Source: Durusdinium trenchii
Lineage: Eukaryota > Sar > Dinophyceae > Suessiales > Symbiodiniaceae
Assembly: GCA_963970005.1 (NCBI GenBank)
Contig: CAXAMN010005369.1
Coordinates: 158,625 to 222,624, forward strand
DNA: 64,000 nucleotides
Direction of reading: 5' to 3'
Positions 1 through 12,148 of this stretch are shown here, piece by piece (within the stretch, counting starts at the first letter, position 1; every line of letters starts with the position of its first letter). A program made the position numbers and the translations under genes. Under the pieces are notes generated by a model. It saw nothing but the letters and a program-made list of their open reading frames with translations. It was not told the origin of the DNA and made no database searches.

Positions 1-125
1 CGACTTCGACCCCGGGCGTCACCAAAGTCCAATGTGTATCATCTGCTGATCGGAGTCAATAGAGATCGAGTCGTTTGGAACTCCTGCCTGCCCACCCGGT
101 AAATATTTATACCGTACCATTAGGT

Positions 126-192
126 ATAGATAGATAGATAGATAGATAGATAAATACATACATACATAGATAGATACATAGATACTTAGATA
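126..192. repeat. GATA/CATA microsatellite
   Basis: A run of about eight TAGA units grades into CATA units and back to TAGA. Confidence 0.9.
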
Positions 193-3100
193 CTGATGCC
201 AATGGTAGCCACTTTCCCTAGAAATTCCTTCGCCAAACTTAATGATTCCTTCTCTATTCCTTGAACTCTTGCAAGGCTGCGCGTTGCAGGGAACGGGCTT
301 GTTCGGCTTGTTCTTTCCAGTCAGTTCACCTTCAAAAAGCTCAACACTTCATAATGAGAGGTGCACCTTTGCTAACTGCAATCAGTCTTCAATAAATCTT
401 CTCAGGGATGGCACAAGGAAAAAGTATGCATGTGTTCGTCGCGCATCGTGGGCCCTGATGCTATCCTAGTAAGCGCTAGCCGCTAGTCAGCCTGATCAGC
501 TCTAGTACCACATGCTGTCCCATCTGCCCGGGGGCATCCATCGGCACCAAGGACGCATCGATCTACAGCCGTTCCGGTCGTTTGCTGGACCGCAACGTTG
601 GACGTGGTGTCCAACTGCTATGCCAGGCTTGGTGTGTTTGGCAGGTACCTCTCTGTCCCAAGAGGTGCGTTCGGCTACGGCCGTCCGGCCCCGGTGGCCC
701 GGCTTGATCCGGCTTGTGACCTGGTGGGTGCCTCGGGCTCAGGTGATCTTAGGTGTCAGCAGAGACGTGTTAGACTCTTAGACCCACCCAACACCATATT
801 GGAGCATGGAAGAGTTGCATCATGTTCGTTTCCGAGTCCCTCTTCTTGGGTCAAAGGTTGTTCGTGATTCATTCAGGGTCCCATGCGCTGTCCTCTCGAT
901 CTGTTCTAATCTATCCTTGGCGACTCCTTGGAGCAAAGCGGCCGATGAGGATATAGAATGATGTACTCTCCCTGGAACTTACATGGAAGTGGACAACACC
1001 CTGTTTGTAGAGGAGCATGGTCTTGCAAGGGCCATGCTTTCCACAGTTCCAGGGAGTGTACAGTAGATATTACACTTCTACATGTTTCTACATATCTGCT
1101 CGATTTTCCAGGGCCTATGAAAACATGTGAAACCCTCAATGGGCAGGTCCGCGGAAGGTCTGGTGATCTGGTGGTCTGGCAAGCCACAAAGGCATGGTCA
1201 GGCAAGATGCAAACAGGTGCATGACGCCCCATTCAGCATGCATGTCACACACATCTTAGTGCCATCAAATACACCAAGTCTGATGATGCTACTACAGCCT
1301 CCCCTTGCGCAGAGTTCACGCAAGCTGAAGGCATGTTTCTGGGTAAGGCGCTGAGACACCTAAAAGATCGAGTGCTCCAAGACCCCGAGCCGACATGCTT
1401 CCCCTTTACGGGTGGCGTGGGACAAGTGATATTGGATTGATGTACGATCCATCACTCCCAGGTCGGCACAAGAGTCTTGGAAACCGGACCCTGCGGCAAC
1501 GCATTGTCACAAGGCCGCGGAGGAAAATTAAGATAAAATCAAGATGGGGCTAAATCCATCGAACACACCGTTTCTCGCATCGCATCGATAATTCCACTGC
1601 AATTTCTTGCGCGGAGTTTTTTTCTTTCAGGACAGGTTTTTCACTCTGCTGGCGGATCTGAATTCGCCGCACGCGGTGTAGGTGAGCCCTCACCACCTGG
1701 GAGAGACAGCAGCCGCAGTAGCGGCCGTGGTAGCGGCCGGGAGTCTTCAAAAAGTTTGCACCTCTAAGCTTCCAATGACACTGATCCCATCCCCTACAAG
1801 CAAAAAGCACCCTATGTTTGGTTTTACTGGAGATTCTGGAGATTTGGTTTGGCATCTCCAATGGCTATCAAATCATGAAGGAGATATACCGGATATATTT
1901 AACCCCTGCAAATCTAAAACTCCCAGTTATCATCCTCGCCATCCCTTCATTTGGCAGCGCAGCAGCAGTGCAGCCGGTCTGGCAGGCGAGACGATGTGCG
2001 ATCTTTGGAGGTCAGCACGGCCCGGTCTGACGTGCGATCCTTCAGCCGCATTGTCTGATCAGGCCTTCACTCACAAATCTGTCAGGTTCTTTCAGGTTCT
2101 GCACCTCCAAAAATTCAGCAGACCCTATCTAGTCTCTAGTCGGGACATGTTTGTTCAAACAACTCACCATGCACCCAAACAAACATCTGCTGCATCCGCA
2201 AACCCCCAAAAACGGAGGGCTTGGGACCGTTCGCAGGGCCTACAAAACCACTACAGAGCATCGCAAGGAGAAAGGGAAGGGATCCTCTAAGCTGGGTCTG
2301 CCAGTGGGACCGGCTCAGCCAGAAATTCGGATCTCCTGCCGGGCCACTATCCAAGGTACCGGGCAACTGGACTGAGGGAGCACCTTGCAGGCGCAAGATT
2401 GCGCCCCGCAGGACAAGACATGGTCTACTGCTTTGAGAACTTGGAAGGATCTCTCATTGTGTGTTCTCTGCACGCGGGTGAGGTGTGTCCAACAACATCA
2501 GGTTATTGAAATCTGATCTTAAAGAATGAAATTGCTATATCTCCAAATAGTAATTGACCCATGATTTTATATTTTATATTTCCCTTTTTTCTACCATAAT
2601 GTCCATGAATAAGAACAAGATACGTTTCATTCGTCATATTCTATATATCTATCCCATCAACTACTGATAATAATAAATATTGATAATGGATATTAATAAA
2701 AGAGAATTTCTATATGTTTCTTTCTGTTCGTCTAATTCTTTACAATCTCTTATCTTTATTGAAATTACTTATGGAAACATAAAACTAAAATTCTATATAA
2801 ATGCTGTAAAAATAGTCCTCTCTTTTTCGTCCGTATACAAGACTATGAACCATAAATTAATATCAGATAGGAAAGTTACAGCCATAATGCTTTAACTTTT
2901 AACCTACAAGATATCAAAAGGTCACTTGGAAGAACCAGGTCATGTACGCTTCCAAATGCCAAGCTGTATGAATCAGAAAGCACCTGGAGATCAGTGCCAC
3001 ACACATATTTTGAGCTGACCCGGACCCTTCGGAATCCAAACATGGTCAGCCATGGCCCAGAGCCCAAAACATTCGAAAGCCCAAACTGGAAGGACTCCAA

Positions 3101-3553
3101 CTCTCAAGTCATCCCAAGTCCCTGCGCTTTTGAGACTCCAAGTCTTCAGCATATGCTATTTAGGAACGTTCTGGACGCCTTTGTTCAAGGTCAACCAACA
3201 TGTTTTTGGTCCAGGAACGGGCAGGGTTCAGGGCGTCCGGGGGATTCGGGGGATGTCCGTGGTTTCATGTGGACGCACTTTACGATGGTCCCCCTCCTCG
3301 AACCTATATAACCCTCGCAAACTACATCAATTACAGGTTCATCTCATCAATGCAACTGCAACAACGCATTCACAGGGTGATCCCAACCCGTTTCGCGCGC
3401 GACGTCCCACGGACGTCCCATTGATCCTCCCACGTCGGGCCCCCGAGTCGCCCCATCAAGGGCCCCAGCCGCTCACCGTGAGCGCACTTCCGCCAGAGGC
3501 GCCTGGCAGCACGTGGCCAATAGTCTCAGTTCAAAAAGCATTGACACCCACCG

Positions 3554-3579
3554 GATGATGATGATGATGATGATGATGA
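3554..3579. repeat. GAT trinucleotide repeat
   Basis: About eight perfect GAT units in a row. Open frames crossing it show poly-Met or poly-Asp, which are artefacts of the repeat. Confidence 0.9.
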
Positions 3580-4296
3580 CGTGCCTCTTTGGAGGGTGTC
3601 ATCTGTCTGAAATTGAGTCTCGAGATGTCTCAAGTGACCTGGCCCCATCGTGGGGGGTCAACCGTCCAGCCGCGACAGGTCAATATAGTCCCTGCCAAAC
3701 GGGTCGCGAAAGGGGCGGAGCGAATCTACTTGAATGCTCATCAGCCCCCTGGCAATAGGAAAGAGCTATAGTTCTATATGATCTATATGATCCTTGGAAG
3801 CATCACCCGGTCCAGCTGCAATGGGGGGAACATGTCGCACACATGGACTTCTTGGAGGATTTGCTGGATTTGGAGCCAGGCCTTTTGGAAGCGGTGGGAG
3901 CAGCGGCTGCTTTGGCACACCCATGGAGAGCCTCGCTCGTTCGCAGCTGCGCATTGCTGTGCAACATGCATCACCCAGGAAGACCCAAGCATGCTCCCGT
4001 GCGTTTCTTGGGTCCAACTGCTGGAGGGCGAGGGGCAGTAAACCAAAGCCGACAAAGCTTGATCCATTGGGCGCAGTCTTGCTGAATTTTCGGACACGAC
4101 TGGAAGAGGAGAACAGAAGGACCTCATAGGATGTGGATTGATTCGACATTCATGTGCATGGCAAAAATTGAAATATTTGTGGCAGTGATCAACACAAGAA
4201 GCCGGCGACTTTCATGGCTCGCTGCTTTCAGCAACATCTTCGAGGACCAATGGCAGGTACATGCACGTACTGTAATTCAACGCAATTGGTGTATGC

Positions 4297-4382
4297 ATGT
4301 ACGTACGTACGTGCACGTACGTACTTACGTACGCGTGTATGTGTATACATATGATATATATACTTATATATACATACACACA
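4297..4382. repeat. TACG/TATA microsatellite
   Basis: Alternating CGTA units, partly self-complementary, run into TA and CATA units. Confidence 0.85.
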
Positions 4383-4780
4383 ATTCTTAGCTCCAGAGGC
4401 AAATCTTTGTCAGAAATTGAATGTAGACTGGATACATCTGGATACAATCTGTGTCTCAAAGGAACAGTAACCCCACGCTTACGGACTTGGACTCCAAAAA
4501 GTAAAAAATGAAAACACATGCCAAGTCCTCCTGGTGCACAGGTAGGGAGGTCCAACCTCTTGGTGGGGGGGTCTTATTCATCAAGAGTCTACAATACTTA
4601 GTCCTATCTCTGCACTAGCCCGATGAGTTGGACCAAGGCTCTGTGATGCTTTCACAGTGGGCGGAGAGAGCGGCTCGTGTGAACCGCCGGACCCGGACGG
4701 TGCAGGGGGTGGGCCAGGCGGCATGCTGGGCAAGGCCGCCTGGGACGCGAAGGAGTGACAGCAGCACTTCCGAGAGCGGT

Positions 4781-4839
4781 GGCCTCCAACCTAAAAGCGA
4801 TGGCCTCCAACCTAAGAGCCGTGGCCTCCAACCTAGGGG
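4781..4839. repeat. 21-base minisatellite, about three units
   Basis: Three near-identical 21-base units beginning GGCCTCCAACCTA stand head to tail. Because 21 is a multiple of three, all frames stay open and give a seven-residue repeat on either strand. A coding role cannot be excluded but has no other support. Confidence 0.8.
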
Positions 4840-5461
4840 ATCGGTCGGAAGTAGCGGAATTGGCGGATTCGGAGATTGGATAGATTCTGGTGGGCTTTTG
4901 AACGGTGACCAGCCAATTGGATTCACGGGTTTTCTGGTCAACGCCAAACATGGGAATTCACAATTTTCCGACTCCCAGAAATGGAAAACATGGTTAAAAC
5001 CCTGGCCCAACGCAGATAACGCAGGGTTTCATTCATGTAATTGGTCAACTTTGCTAGGTACAGTAGGTCGGTAAGGTAGGTTTCCATACTTTGTGATCTC
5101 ATACCGTGCAGGTGTCGAGGCGCACAGGAAGCATTGGCCTTTGGATGAGGCGAACCTCTGGCAAGCCTGTTGGACACTCTCCAAGTTACTGAGCAATTCT
5201 TTTGACTCTCCTCCACACATCTAGCAGCTATCAAGTTCACAGCCACAAAATGACGACCACGAGTTGGGACGAAAGTTGTTCAAAGCGGCCAAATCCAGCA
5301 GCCTTGCCCCTAACTGCGACGCTTCCACCAGTCAGCCGGAAGGGAAGAACCACTTTGCAATACTTCCCCAAAACTGTGAACAAGTCCAAAAAGTCTCCCC
5401 TGACTTGTCAAGTGTCCTTATTGATCTTATTGCCACCGGTACGCCTCCCCTCCCCCTCGTC

Positions 5462-5950
5462 TCAGGCCTGCCCCGCGCTCCTCAACGCCGATCCCGACGC
5501 CGCCATGGGCGGCACCGGCGGCGCAGCCTTCGGTTGATCCGCCAGCTGCGGCCGGGGGGGTGGCGCCGGTAGAGCGCCCAACGCCTTGGCCGGCGGCACG
5601 CCCTTCGGCTTGGGCGGCGGTGGCGGGGGTGCAGTCCCTTCGTCGCTGGGCGACGCAGCCAGGTCGACGACCATGGCGAAGTCGTTGGCCCAGTCGTTGA
5701 AGGCTTGGTCGACGCGGACCTCGATCTTCTCGGCCTTCTCCAAGGGCGGAGGGAGCGCTGAGAGCGCCGCCGTTTCCCGGATCCAGGGGGGTGGCGTCCT
5801 GGGTGGTTGGGGCGGACCGCTTTGGGAGGGCCGCTTGGGTGGAGGCGGCGGAGGGATGATGTCCTCCGCTGGCTGGTTGTCTGCAATCATGTTGGGGATG
5901 CCTGCTGCGACGATCTCTCGGAGCTCTTGAGCAAAGTTCTGGAAGTACTC
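5462..5950 (-). CDS. 3' terminal exon: Pro-rich tail with DWAND motif
   Basis: An open block of 163 codons runs from an acceptor-like CTGCAG|G to a TGA at 5464-5462. It starts EYFQNFAQELREIVAAG, probably an amphipathic helix, followed by two runs of six or seven prolines, FNDWANDFAMV, and a Pro/Ala-rich end. This is a plausible cytoplasmic tail; polyproline runs are typical ligands of SH3 or profilin-type domains (general knowledge). The F-x-D-W-A-N-D motif recurs in the exon at 6444-6686, which supports both as real. The plus-strand frames across it are Gly-rich mirror images of the proline codons. Linkage to the membrane exon at 7746 is inferred from order and strand. Confidence 0.65.
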   Translation of the reverse strand, partial: EYFQNFAQELREIVAAGIPNMIADNQPAEDIIPPPPPPKRPSQSGPPQPPRTPPPWIRETAALSALPPPLEKAEKIEVRVDQAFNDWANDFAMVVDLAASPSDEGTAPPPPPPKPKGVPPAKALGALPAPPPRPQLADQPKAAPPVPPMAASGSALRSAGQA

Positions 5951-6443
5951 CTGCAGGGGTCTGGAGTTCTGGAAGTGGGCAGTGAACCCGGCTCCGTTCG
6001 CGCCCGAGCAGCCATTCAATCAGAAATGCCTCCCTAGAGCATCTCATGGCTGTTTGATCTTGGGTCCGTTTGTTCAGCAACTTCCTCAAAGTGCAAAGTG
6101 CATGTCAAAACCCACATGATGACGAGGAGTGCGATCATGGAACCTTTAGGAACTGCAACCAGAATTGTGGGGCCTTTGGGTAGCCAAAGGCCGACTAGGC
6201 CGACCACGTTTCGCCTGACTCCGGAGCTCGTGTGGCCATAAAGACGAACGCAACACAACTCAATGACTCAACCCTCATGACGCTGGAGACCGATTTCGCT
6301 GAGCCGCTCAGCCTCAAAACATCATAAAACATCAACATTACAAACGAACCTTCTGCCGACTCCTGCCATCCATGCATGTCCGAAACTCAACCTCAAGCTA
6401 GAACGAAACCAAAAAGAGAAAACCTCCCTTTTAACCTCCTTCA

Positions 6444-6686
6444 TCATCCTTCATCCAATTTCTTGGTTGAATTCTCCTGCTTCTCCGCTGAAGGCTTGGG
6501 CATGGCATAGCGCGGTGGCAGGTGAGGTGCTTTTCCGCCGAAGGAACCCGACGCGCTGCGTTGGGGCTCCGCAGCAGCAGGCTCGGTCTTGCTGGTGGAT
6601 TTCACCAGGTCATTCGCCCAGTCCCAGAAATGGTCCTGGATAGTCGGGTATAGCCGGGTGGTGGCAGGAGGGGCGGGTAGCAGGAG
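6444..6686 (-). CDS. tail exon with DWAND motif and its own stop
   Basis: After a TAG acceptor-like site comes an 81-codon block that contains FWDWANDLVKSTSK and a Pro/Ser-rich end and reaches a TGA at 6446-6444. The motif matches that of the 5462-5950 exon. Since both blocks end in stops, they may be alternative last exons or a duplicated tail exon. Alternatively an internal donor, for example CTG|GTGAAA after the motif, may skip the stop here. Confidence 0.55.
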   Translation of the reverse strand, partial: LLLPAPPATTRLYPTIQDHFWDWANDLVKSTSKTEPAAAEPQRSASGSFGGKAPHLPPRYAMPKPSAEKQENSTKKLDEG

Positions 6687-6882
6687 CTATGCAAATGATG
6701 TTCATGTCAGCCCAACATTGATCTTCATCGGGCTATGAAATCCCTCTGGGAGGGCAAGAGTACAACACATCTCCCCTTTGAATCCCTTTGACGGTGAATA
6801 AAAGCGGCACCTCGTTGTTCGGTACAGAGGCTCCTCTTGCGTGTCCCGATGTGTCCGGACCTAAGACTTCCACTCCACCAAC

Positions 6883-7054
6883 CTTCCGGGTGCCGCGGCC
6901 AGTCCTGCGCATCCTGTCTCGCCTGCTTCCCCTCCGCGCTGGAGGCATCCGCAGGGCGGTCCCAGGCGGGTTTGGGCTCGCCGCTCTGGGGCTCCACAGC
7001 CACCTTGCTGGACTTCCATTTGGCCAAAACATCCTGGAGCGGACGGGGCGTGGA
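6883..7054 (-). CDS. cytoplasmic tail exon
   Basis: The block is bounded by GATCAG| and GGAAG|GTTGGT and encodes a hydrophilic segment with LQDVLAKWKSSKV and an Ala/Glu/Lys-rich middle ending QDWPRHPEG. It has no membrane segment. It lies between the membrane exon and the DWAND exons, so a juxtamembrane cytoplasmic role is inferred. The plus strand happens to show a GGTAAGT donor-like string at about 7070, but no plus-strand exon series supports that direction. Confidence 0.5.
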
Positions 7055-7745
7055 CTGATCCGTGGGATCGGGTAAGTCACACACTACGGTTCCACACGTT
7101 CAATGCCACCTGATCAGTGGACTTGGAAACTAAAAACGAATCAGAGCCACGCGGCGTTGGCATATTAAAGAACATGTGCTGCGTCCTGCATGCGCTGACA
7201 GGAGAGATCTGGCTTTGAGACCTCGGGCACGGTGCCGGATGCGTGGTAAGCTCCTAATCAGCTGAACGCTCAACGTTACCACCGGAAGACCTGAAGACCT
7301 GGATCTTGAAGGAAGGTGGATGGCCAGATCGCCCAAGACGCCCAAGTACAGCAACCCACTCAGCAACCCGTTCATTCCAGGGTTCTCTTATAAACCACGG
7401 CGTCTGGCGCGCAGCATCTGCAGGCCCCAATAACAATCATACTGAATCATACTGTATACTGTATACTTGTATGCTTGCCAGCTGCGACACAGCAAAAAGG
7501 ACAACTTCATGCATGTGACACCCCTTTCCGTCCAAAAGTGAAGTAGAGGGACGATCTCCAAACCCCTTCGCTTGCAGCTTATGCCTTATGCAACTGCGTC
7601 CTTTGCAACACCGTATGCAATTACAAACTGTAGACTGTAGATACGGTAAACGGGTGATGGAACCATATCATGATTCATCACTGTAGATCTCATCCACTCC
7701 ATGCACCTCCACGCACCTCCATGCACTGCCCTTCCCTATCAACAC

Positions 7746-7982
7746 CTGGTAACGTCCACCCGCATGTCAACCACCGGATCGGTCGGTAAAAGGGACCCCC
7801 CAGATCGGGACCGATGGGTCCCTGGAGTGACCCGGGCCTTCACATTGCCCACGTAGCACTGCCAGCCGATGGCGCCGACCACCACGATGAGGGCCAGCGA
7901 GGCCAAGGTGACGCCGATGATCATGCCGCTGTCCACGGGAAGCACCGTGGTGGTGGTGCTGGTAATGGTGGACACCAATGTC
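7746..7982 (-). CDS. exon with the single transmembrane helix
   Basis: The exon runs from CCAG|GACATTGG to CCAG|GTGTTG. It begins with a Thr-rich stalk (VSTITSTTTTVLPVDSG), then MIIGVTLASLALIVVVGAIG, a clear 20-residue hydrophobic helix, then a Trp/Cys/Tyr border and a basic, Arg-containing stretch. Ser/Thr stalk, helix and basic stop-transfer is the classic order of a type I surface protein, so the N-terminal side is predicted to be extracellular. The first codon is completed by the preceding 29-base exon in matching phase. A transmembrane predictor would settle the topology. Confidence 0.7.
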
Positions 7983-8485
7983 CTGGCCAGATTCGGTAGT
8001 GTTGCAGTGAAGGTGATGTTGGACTTGAGTGGTGAGGTGAGGTGAGGTCAGGCTCGGCCCGCGTGAAAATCTCTAAAAAAGACCTATAAGGTGATAAAGT
8101 AGTTTTGGTCTTTGCCTGACTTTGGGTTGAATTGGATCTTCCAAGCGCTTCTGGTCCGGGTCGAACAGTAAAGGGTTGACAACCGATCGATGGGACCTCT
8201 GGCTATCTCTCACTGCTCAAAGTTCAATGCAGCAAGATCCAAATCAAGCAACTCTCAAGCAAACAGTTTTCTGTCAAGCAACTTTGCTGGGGTGTGTGTG
8301 CACCTCCCGCACGGACCTCCTGCCCACTCCACCCGGGTCCACCCGGGGTCGGCAGCCGATCCAAAAGACCCGACTCCCATAACTCCTACTCAGCCGCTAA
8401 GTCTGCGAGACTAGCCATCTAGGAAGATGTATACAGTGTGGATACATGCAACTGAAGTAGTTTCTTCGTTCGGCCCAACTCTTGC

Positions 8486-8514
8486 CTTGTGGACGTGCCC
8501 GTCGTGCTGGTGAC
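8486..8514 (-). CDS. 29-base Ser/Thr micro-exon
   Basis: The block GCGAG|GTCACC...CACAAG|GCAAGA encodes VTSTTGTST plus two bases. Those two bases pair with the first base of the membrane exon at 7982 to give an Arg codon and continue the frame into TLVSTITSTTTT. The donor would be of the GC type, which dinoflagellates use widely. The small size makes it uncertain, but the phase match and identical stalk composition are good support. Confidence 0.55.
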
Positions 8515-9914
8515 CTCGCCCATGGGCCGAAGTATTCTTTTGGCCACCGCAGAGCGTGTCTTCCGTCCAAAGTGGGGTGGAGGAAACCCGGGCTCCCAGA
8601 AGTATGGACCCTGGGATTCCAGCAACCATTGCTACAATGGTCGTTGCCAAACAACCATTGATTTACTATGGACTTTACACTACAAAACCAGGTGAACCAT
8701 GTTTTTATGTTTTAATGGTCTTTGAAGGCTAGCCCGTTGTAACAAATACTAGATGTCAAATTTCCTGGGCTGTAGGATGGTTTGCTCCTGAAGCCAACCA
8801 GAAGCCATGACACCCACACAGCTGAAAAACCTTACGACTAGACCCAAAACAGGATGCCAACTCAGTGGCCAATAGGGAGACCTCCCAGTTCGACCCCCTG
8901 GAAGAAGGAAAATAGACTAGTCTAGTCATCCATAGTCTACCCATTGGCACAGGATGTCTCCCAAGCAAAATGGCGGCCATTGCCCACCCGTTTAGGTGGC
9001 TATTGCCTGGCTGTGATCGCCGGGGCACCGTCTCTTCTAGCTTCACGGGGATGTAGATCGCTGCATAGCTCCCACCGCCCACGCTGGCTGCACATTCCAT
9101 TGAGGTGGAACCATAGGAGGGTGGCAGCAGCCGTAGCATGCCATCAGTGGTCCACTCCTGGAGAAAGCAATGGAGCTGATGACGAGTGGTCAGTGAGTTT
9201 GGCGAACATCATAGACAAATTCCAATCTAGAGAAACAAAGACGTTTTCCAATCGTCCAAACCTTCCTTGGCTGTATATACAGCGAGCCCTATCATTGAAC
9301 AGCGTTTTCAAGTGCAGTTGCTTTGCATGTGGCCAAAGCTTGGTCGTTTCCAAGGGCTTAACAAGTCTGGCTTGGCCAATCTTCCCTCCTTGCAATGATC
9401 CTGTAGACTCGTGCCTCCAGCATCCCCCAATCTAAACTATGGATTGTAGAAAGTCATGTCTTTAGGATCAACTCCCACTGGCAACGCGTTTGCAATGCTG
9501 GTTTCCCTACACTCTGATTGGCGTAGTTGCACTTTCTCCGGAAAAACTGTGCTTCAATGAGAGCCCACCGGTTTCTTCTAGAAAGGACTCCGCATGACAC
9601 TCCGGTCCACAAGGATGCGACGGTTTTCTGAAGGCAACACAGTCACACGTTTACGCCCACTCACTCAAGTCAAAAAAAAAAACACCAAACAGTGCAACAC
9701 AATTCAACATCATCTGTGGGAAAGGCACACGATGACTTTTCAGGGAAGTTGGTCCATGGAGATTTGGCAAGTGCTTCGCAAACGGCTCAACTTTAGCAGT
9801 TCCCTGTAGACACAGCCCGCTCAGTCCAAATGAACATGTGGCTGACATCCCAAAGATTCAGCATCCAATTACCACAATTTCCGCTAAAATTGTGGATGAT
9901 AATGGCCCCCAGCA

Positions 9915-10079
9915 TCAAGCCCGCCATCGTCCACGACAACCCACTGAATCAGCTTCACGCACTTCCGGCCGAGCCTGCACGGTCAACACCTCCGAGGTCT
10001 CATCCAATCTCAAGCAAACGGGTTCCCAGGCATAGCCCACCGGTGGCTCACCCAAGGCGGCATTCCTCGGAATCCATTG
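9915..10079 (-). CDS. weak candidate exon
   Basis: One minus frame reads PVGYAWEPVCLRLDETSEVL followed by TVQARPEVREA, which has the alternating hydrophobic pattern of beta-strand modules. No clean acceptor and donor pair was found, so the limits are nominal. Confidence 0.28.
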   Translation of the reverse strand, partial: QWIPRNAALGEPPVGYAWEPVCLRLDETSEVLTVQARPEVREADSVGCRGRWRA

Positions 10080-10770
10080 CGGTGGTTTTGAAGGTGGGAC
10101 GCAACACCGGTGGGGAAATGGTGGAGAAATGGAAGGAAAAAATTGCACTTCAAAAGAGGTCCACTGCAAAAGTTGAGTTCGCCTTTGGTCTCCTTCAATC
10201 ACTTGCTGTTGCCTGCATCCACAGCTGGGTCCCCCCATCCTGTGAAGGTGCGGTCATTGGACTTGTCAAGCCCCCAGCTGCCGGGCGATCCCGCCATCAC
10301 CCACACCAACCACGCCAACCAATCAACGGACGAAAAGGACCAGCCAACCCGCAACAAAAAAACAAAAACAAACCAGGCTCTACCTACCCTACCTGAAGTG
10401 TATGAAACCATAGCGCACAAAAGTGAAAACCATAACTGCACCCCAAACCCTTCAATCCAAGACTGCGAATGCGGACCTGCCGGCCACATTCAGTTTCGAT
10501 AAGCTGCGGCTAAGGCCCGCCCCAAGTCAGAACATGGGTGGATACCGATACCCTAATTTGACTGTACCCCAGCAGCCGTCTCACAACCACAGCTGTTCAA
10601 CCTCCACACCCCCAGCTTTAGGCCAGCTGCAACGGCAGGGTCATGTCAATTGCTGGATCCAAGTTTGGTTTCTGGATTAAACCTTGGATTCGAAGGAAAG
10701 TTCGCACGTCCTTGTGGGAGTGCGGTGGGTTTCTCGAGGGCGGACCGGCATCCCACACATATAGACAAAT

Positions 10771-10900
10771 ACAGCAGATAGGTAGGCAGGTAGGTAGATA
10801 GATAGATAGATAGACAGATAGATAGACAAATAGATAGATAGATACGTAGGTAGATAGATAGATAGATAGGTAGGTAGATAGATAGATAGACGATTGACAA
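10771..10900. repeat. GATA/GGTA microsatellite
   Basis: About 130 bases of TAGA units interrupted by CAGA, TAGG and TACG variants. Minus frames through it give Tyr/Leu/Ser/Ile repeats, an artefact. Confidence 0.9.
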
Positions 10901-12148
10901 ATCGATATGTAAATAGATGGAAACACAGATCGATAAAACCGTCCCTAATTATATAGAATATGGACTTGAGATTCCGCCACTTCAATTCCGTATTCTAAAT
11001 ACCCGCAGCCTTGACAAAAAGAACAGGGTACTTGGAATAATTTTCTGATGCGGTTCAATTTGGGTACTGGTATATTTTTGAATAATTATCTAAGTTCGTG
11101 CACGCAGGTGAGGTCTGCACAAGTCATTGAATCTGAAACATGAAAGTAAAAAAACAATCTTCCCACCATGTTATCTGAAACAACTGGCTTGATAAGTTTG
11201 CCAATCCATCCGCGCCAAGCATTTTATTTCAGACCCATTTCTGATATCCCTTACAATTAAATGAATCAAAAGCAATCATTAGGGCTGTCCGTGGTCGACC
11301 ACACTCGTTTTAGATATATAGCCGGTAGCAACGGGATGGTTAAACTTTACATTTGTGTGTATATGCACGTGCCTCAAGCCAGCCAGATTTCGCACTTCCC
11401 CTCAAGTGTGTCGGGCCTTGACGCTCAACGCTTAGTTGCTGCAAAGGAAAGAAAATCATAGAAACTAGACGACGGGTGGCCCGAAAGCAGAGAGAGACAG
11501 AGAGAGAGAGAGAGACGTTAGGAAGACCATGTGGGAAGAAGGTGGGAAGGTGGTGAGCGAAGATATGAGGGATGGGAACATGTACAAAAGAACGACGAGG
11601 CTGTCTTATAGCCTCGACTAAAACCATGACCTCACCTCCTCGACAACAAAAAACCAGCGCCCCGACAAAAAATGGACCGCGCCCCTCGACAAGGCCGAGG
11701 GTTCTATCGAGTGTGAGGGCTGTTGCGGCGCTGCGGCGTTGAAGCTGCTGACGGATGTCTGCCTGGCAGGATCAACCTGCAGGAATTCTCGCACCCGACA
11801 AACAAGAAAAAGTATCCCACCAGGGAATGTCAACCGGGGACCGCGTTCCATCTCATTTCCAACAGGCCACTCCTCGAATCCAGGCAAACGCTATCAAAAC
11901 AGAATGTCCACCGACCCCAATTGCCAGAATGAGAGCGTTTGCCTGGCAATCATAGACGAATGGGCGGACAATGAAGGATTGGTCAGAAAGAATAAAGAGC
12001 TAATAACAGTTACTCTTGGCGAAAGATAGTCATTTGGAATATCTCAACCTTCATCACTCCACAGTCCTACACGCAAAGCTCCCCGGTGGCCTCAACTGTT
12101 CATCTGCAGGCTTCGAAATCAAAAGGATTGGAAGCCATGTTGGAAGAG

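Larger units (their letters stand above)
1..5461. other. no supported gene; repeats and AT-rich block
   Basis: No convincing exon or RNA gene was found here. The open frames are short, overlap on both strands and resemble no family. The stretch holds simple repeats near 126-192, 3554-3579 and 4297-4382, a 21-base minisatellite near 4781, and an AT-rich block at about 2520-2900 that stands out from the roughly 50 percent GC around it. If the large minus-strand gene ends at 5462, this is its 3' flank. Confidence 0.5.
8515..12148. other. long intron or spacer, mostly without coding signal
   Basis: This stretch shows no membrane, REJ-like or Ser/Thr block with good splice signals except a weak candidate at 9915-10079. 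It includes a poly-A run at about 9668, a GATA microsatellite at 10.8 kb, an AT-rich patch at 10.93-11.35 kb and a short AG run at 11.49 kb. The plus-strand frame near 9830-10396 has no recognisable features. Confidence 0.45.

Noticed and set aside
5586..5930. Plus-strand Gly-rich frame
   Set aside because: Mirror of the proline runs of the minus-strand tail exon, which has a better frame and a shared motif.
9830..10396. 188-codon plus frame
   Set aside because: Pro/His/Arg-rich without domain, splice signals or codon bias; likely chance.
10618..10985. Minus frames rich in Tyr/Leu/Ser/Ile
   Set aside because: Direct translation of the GATA microsatellite.
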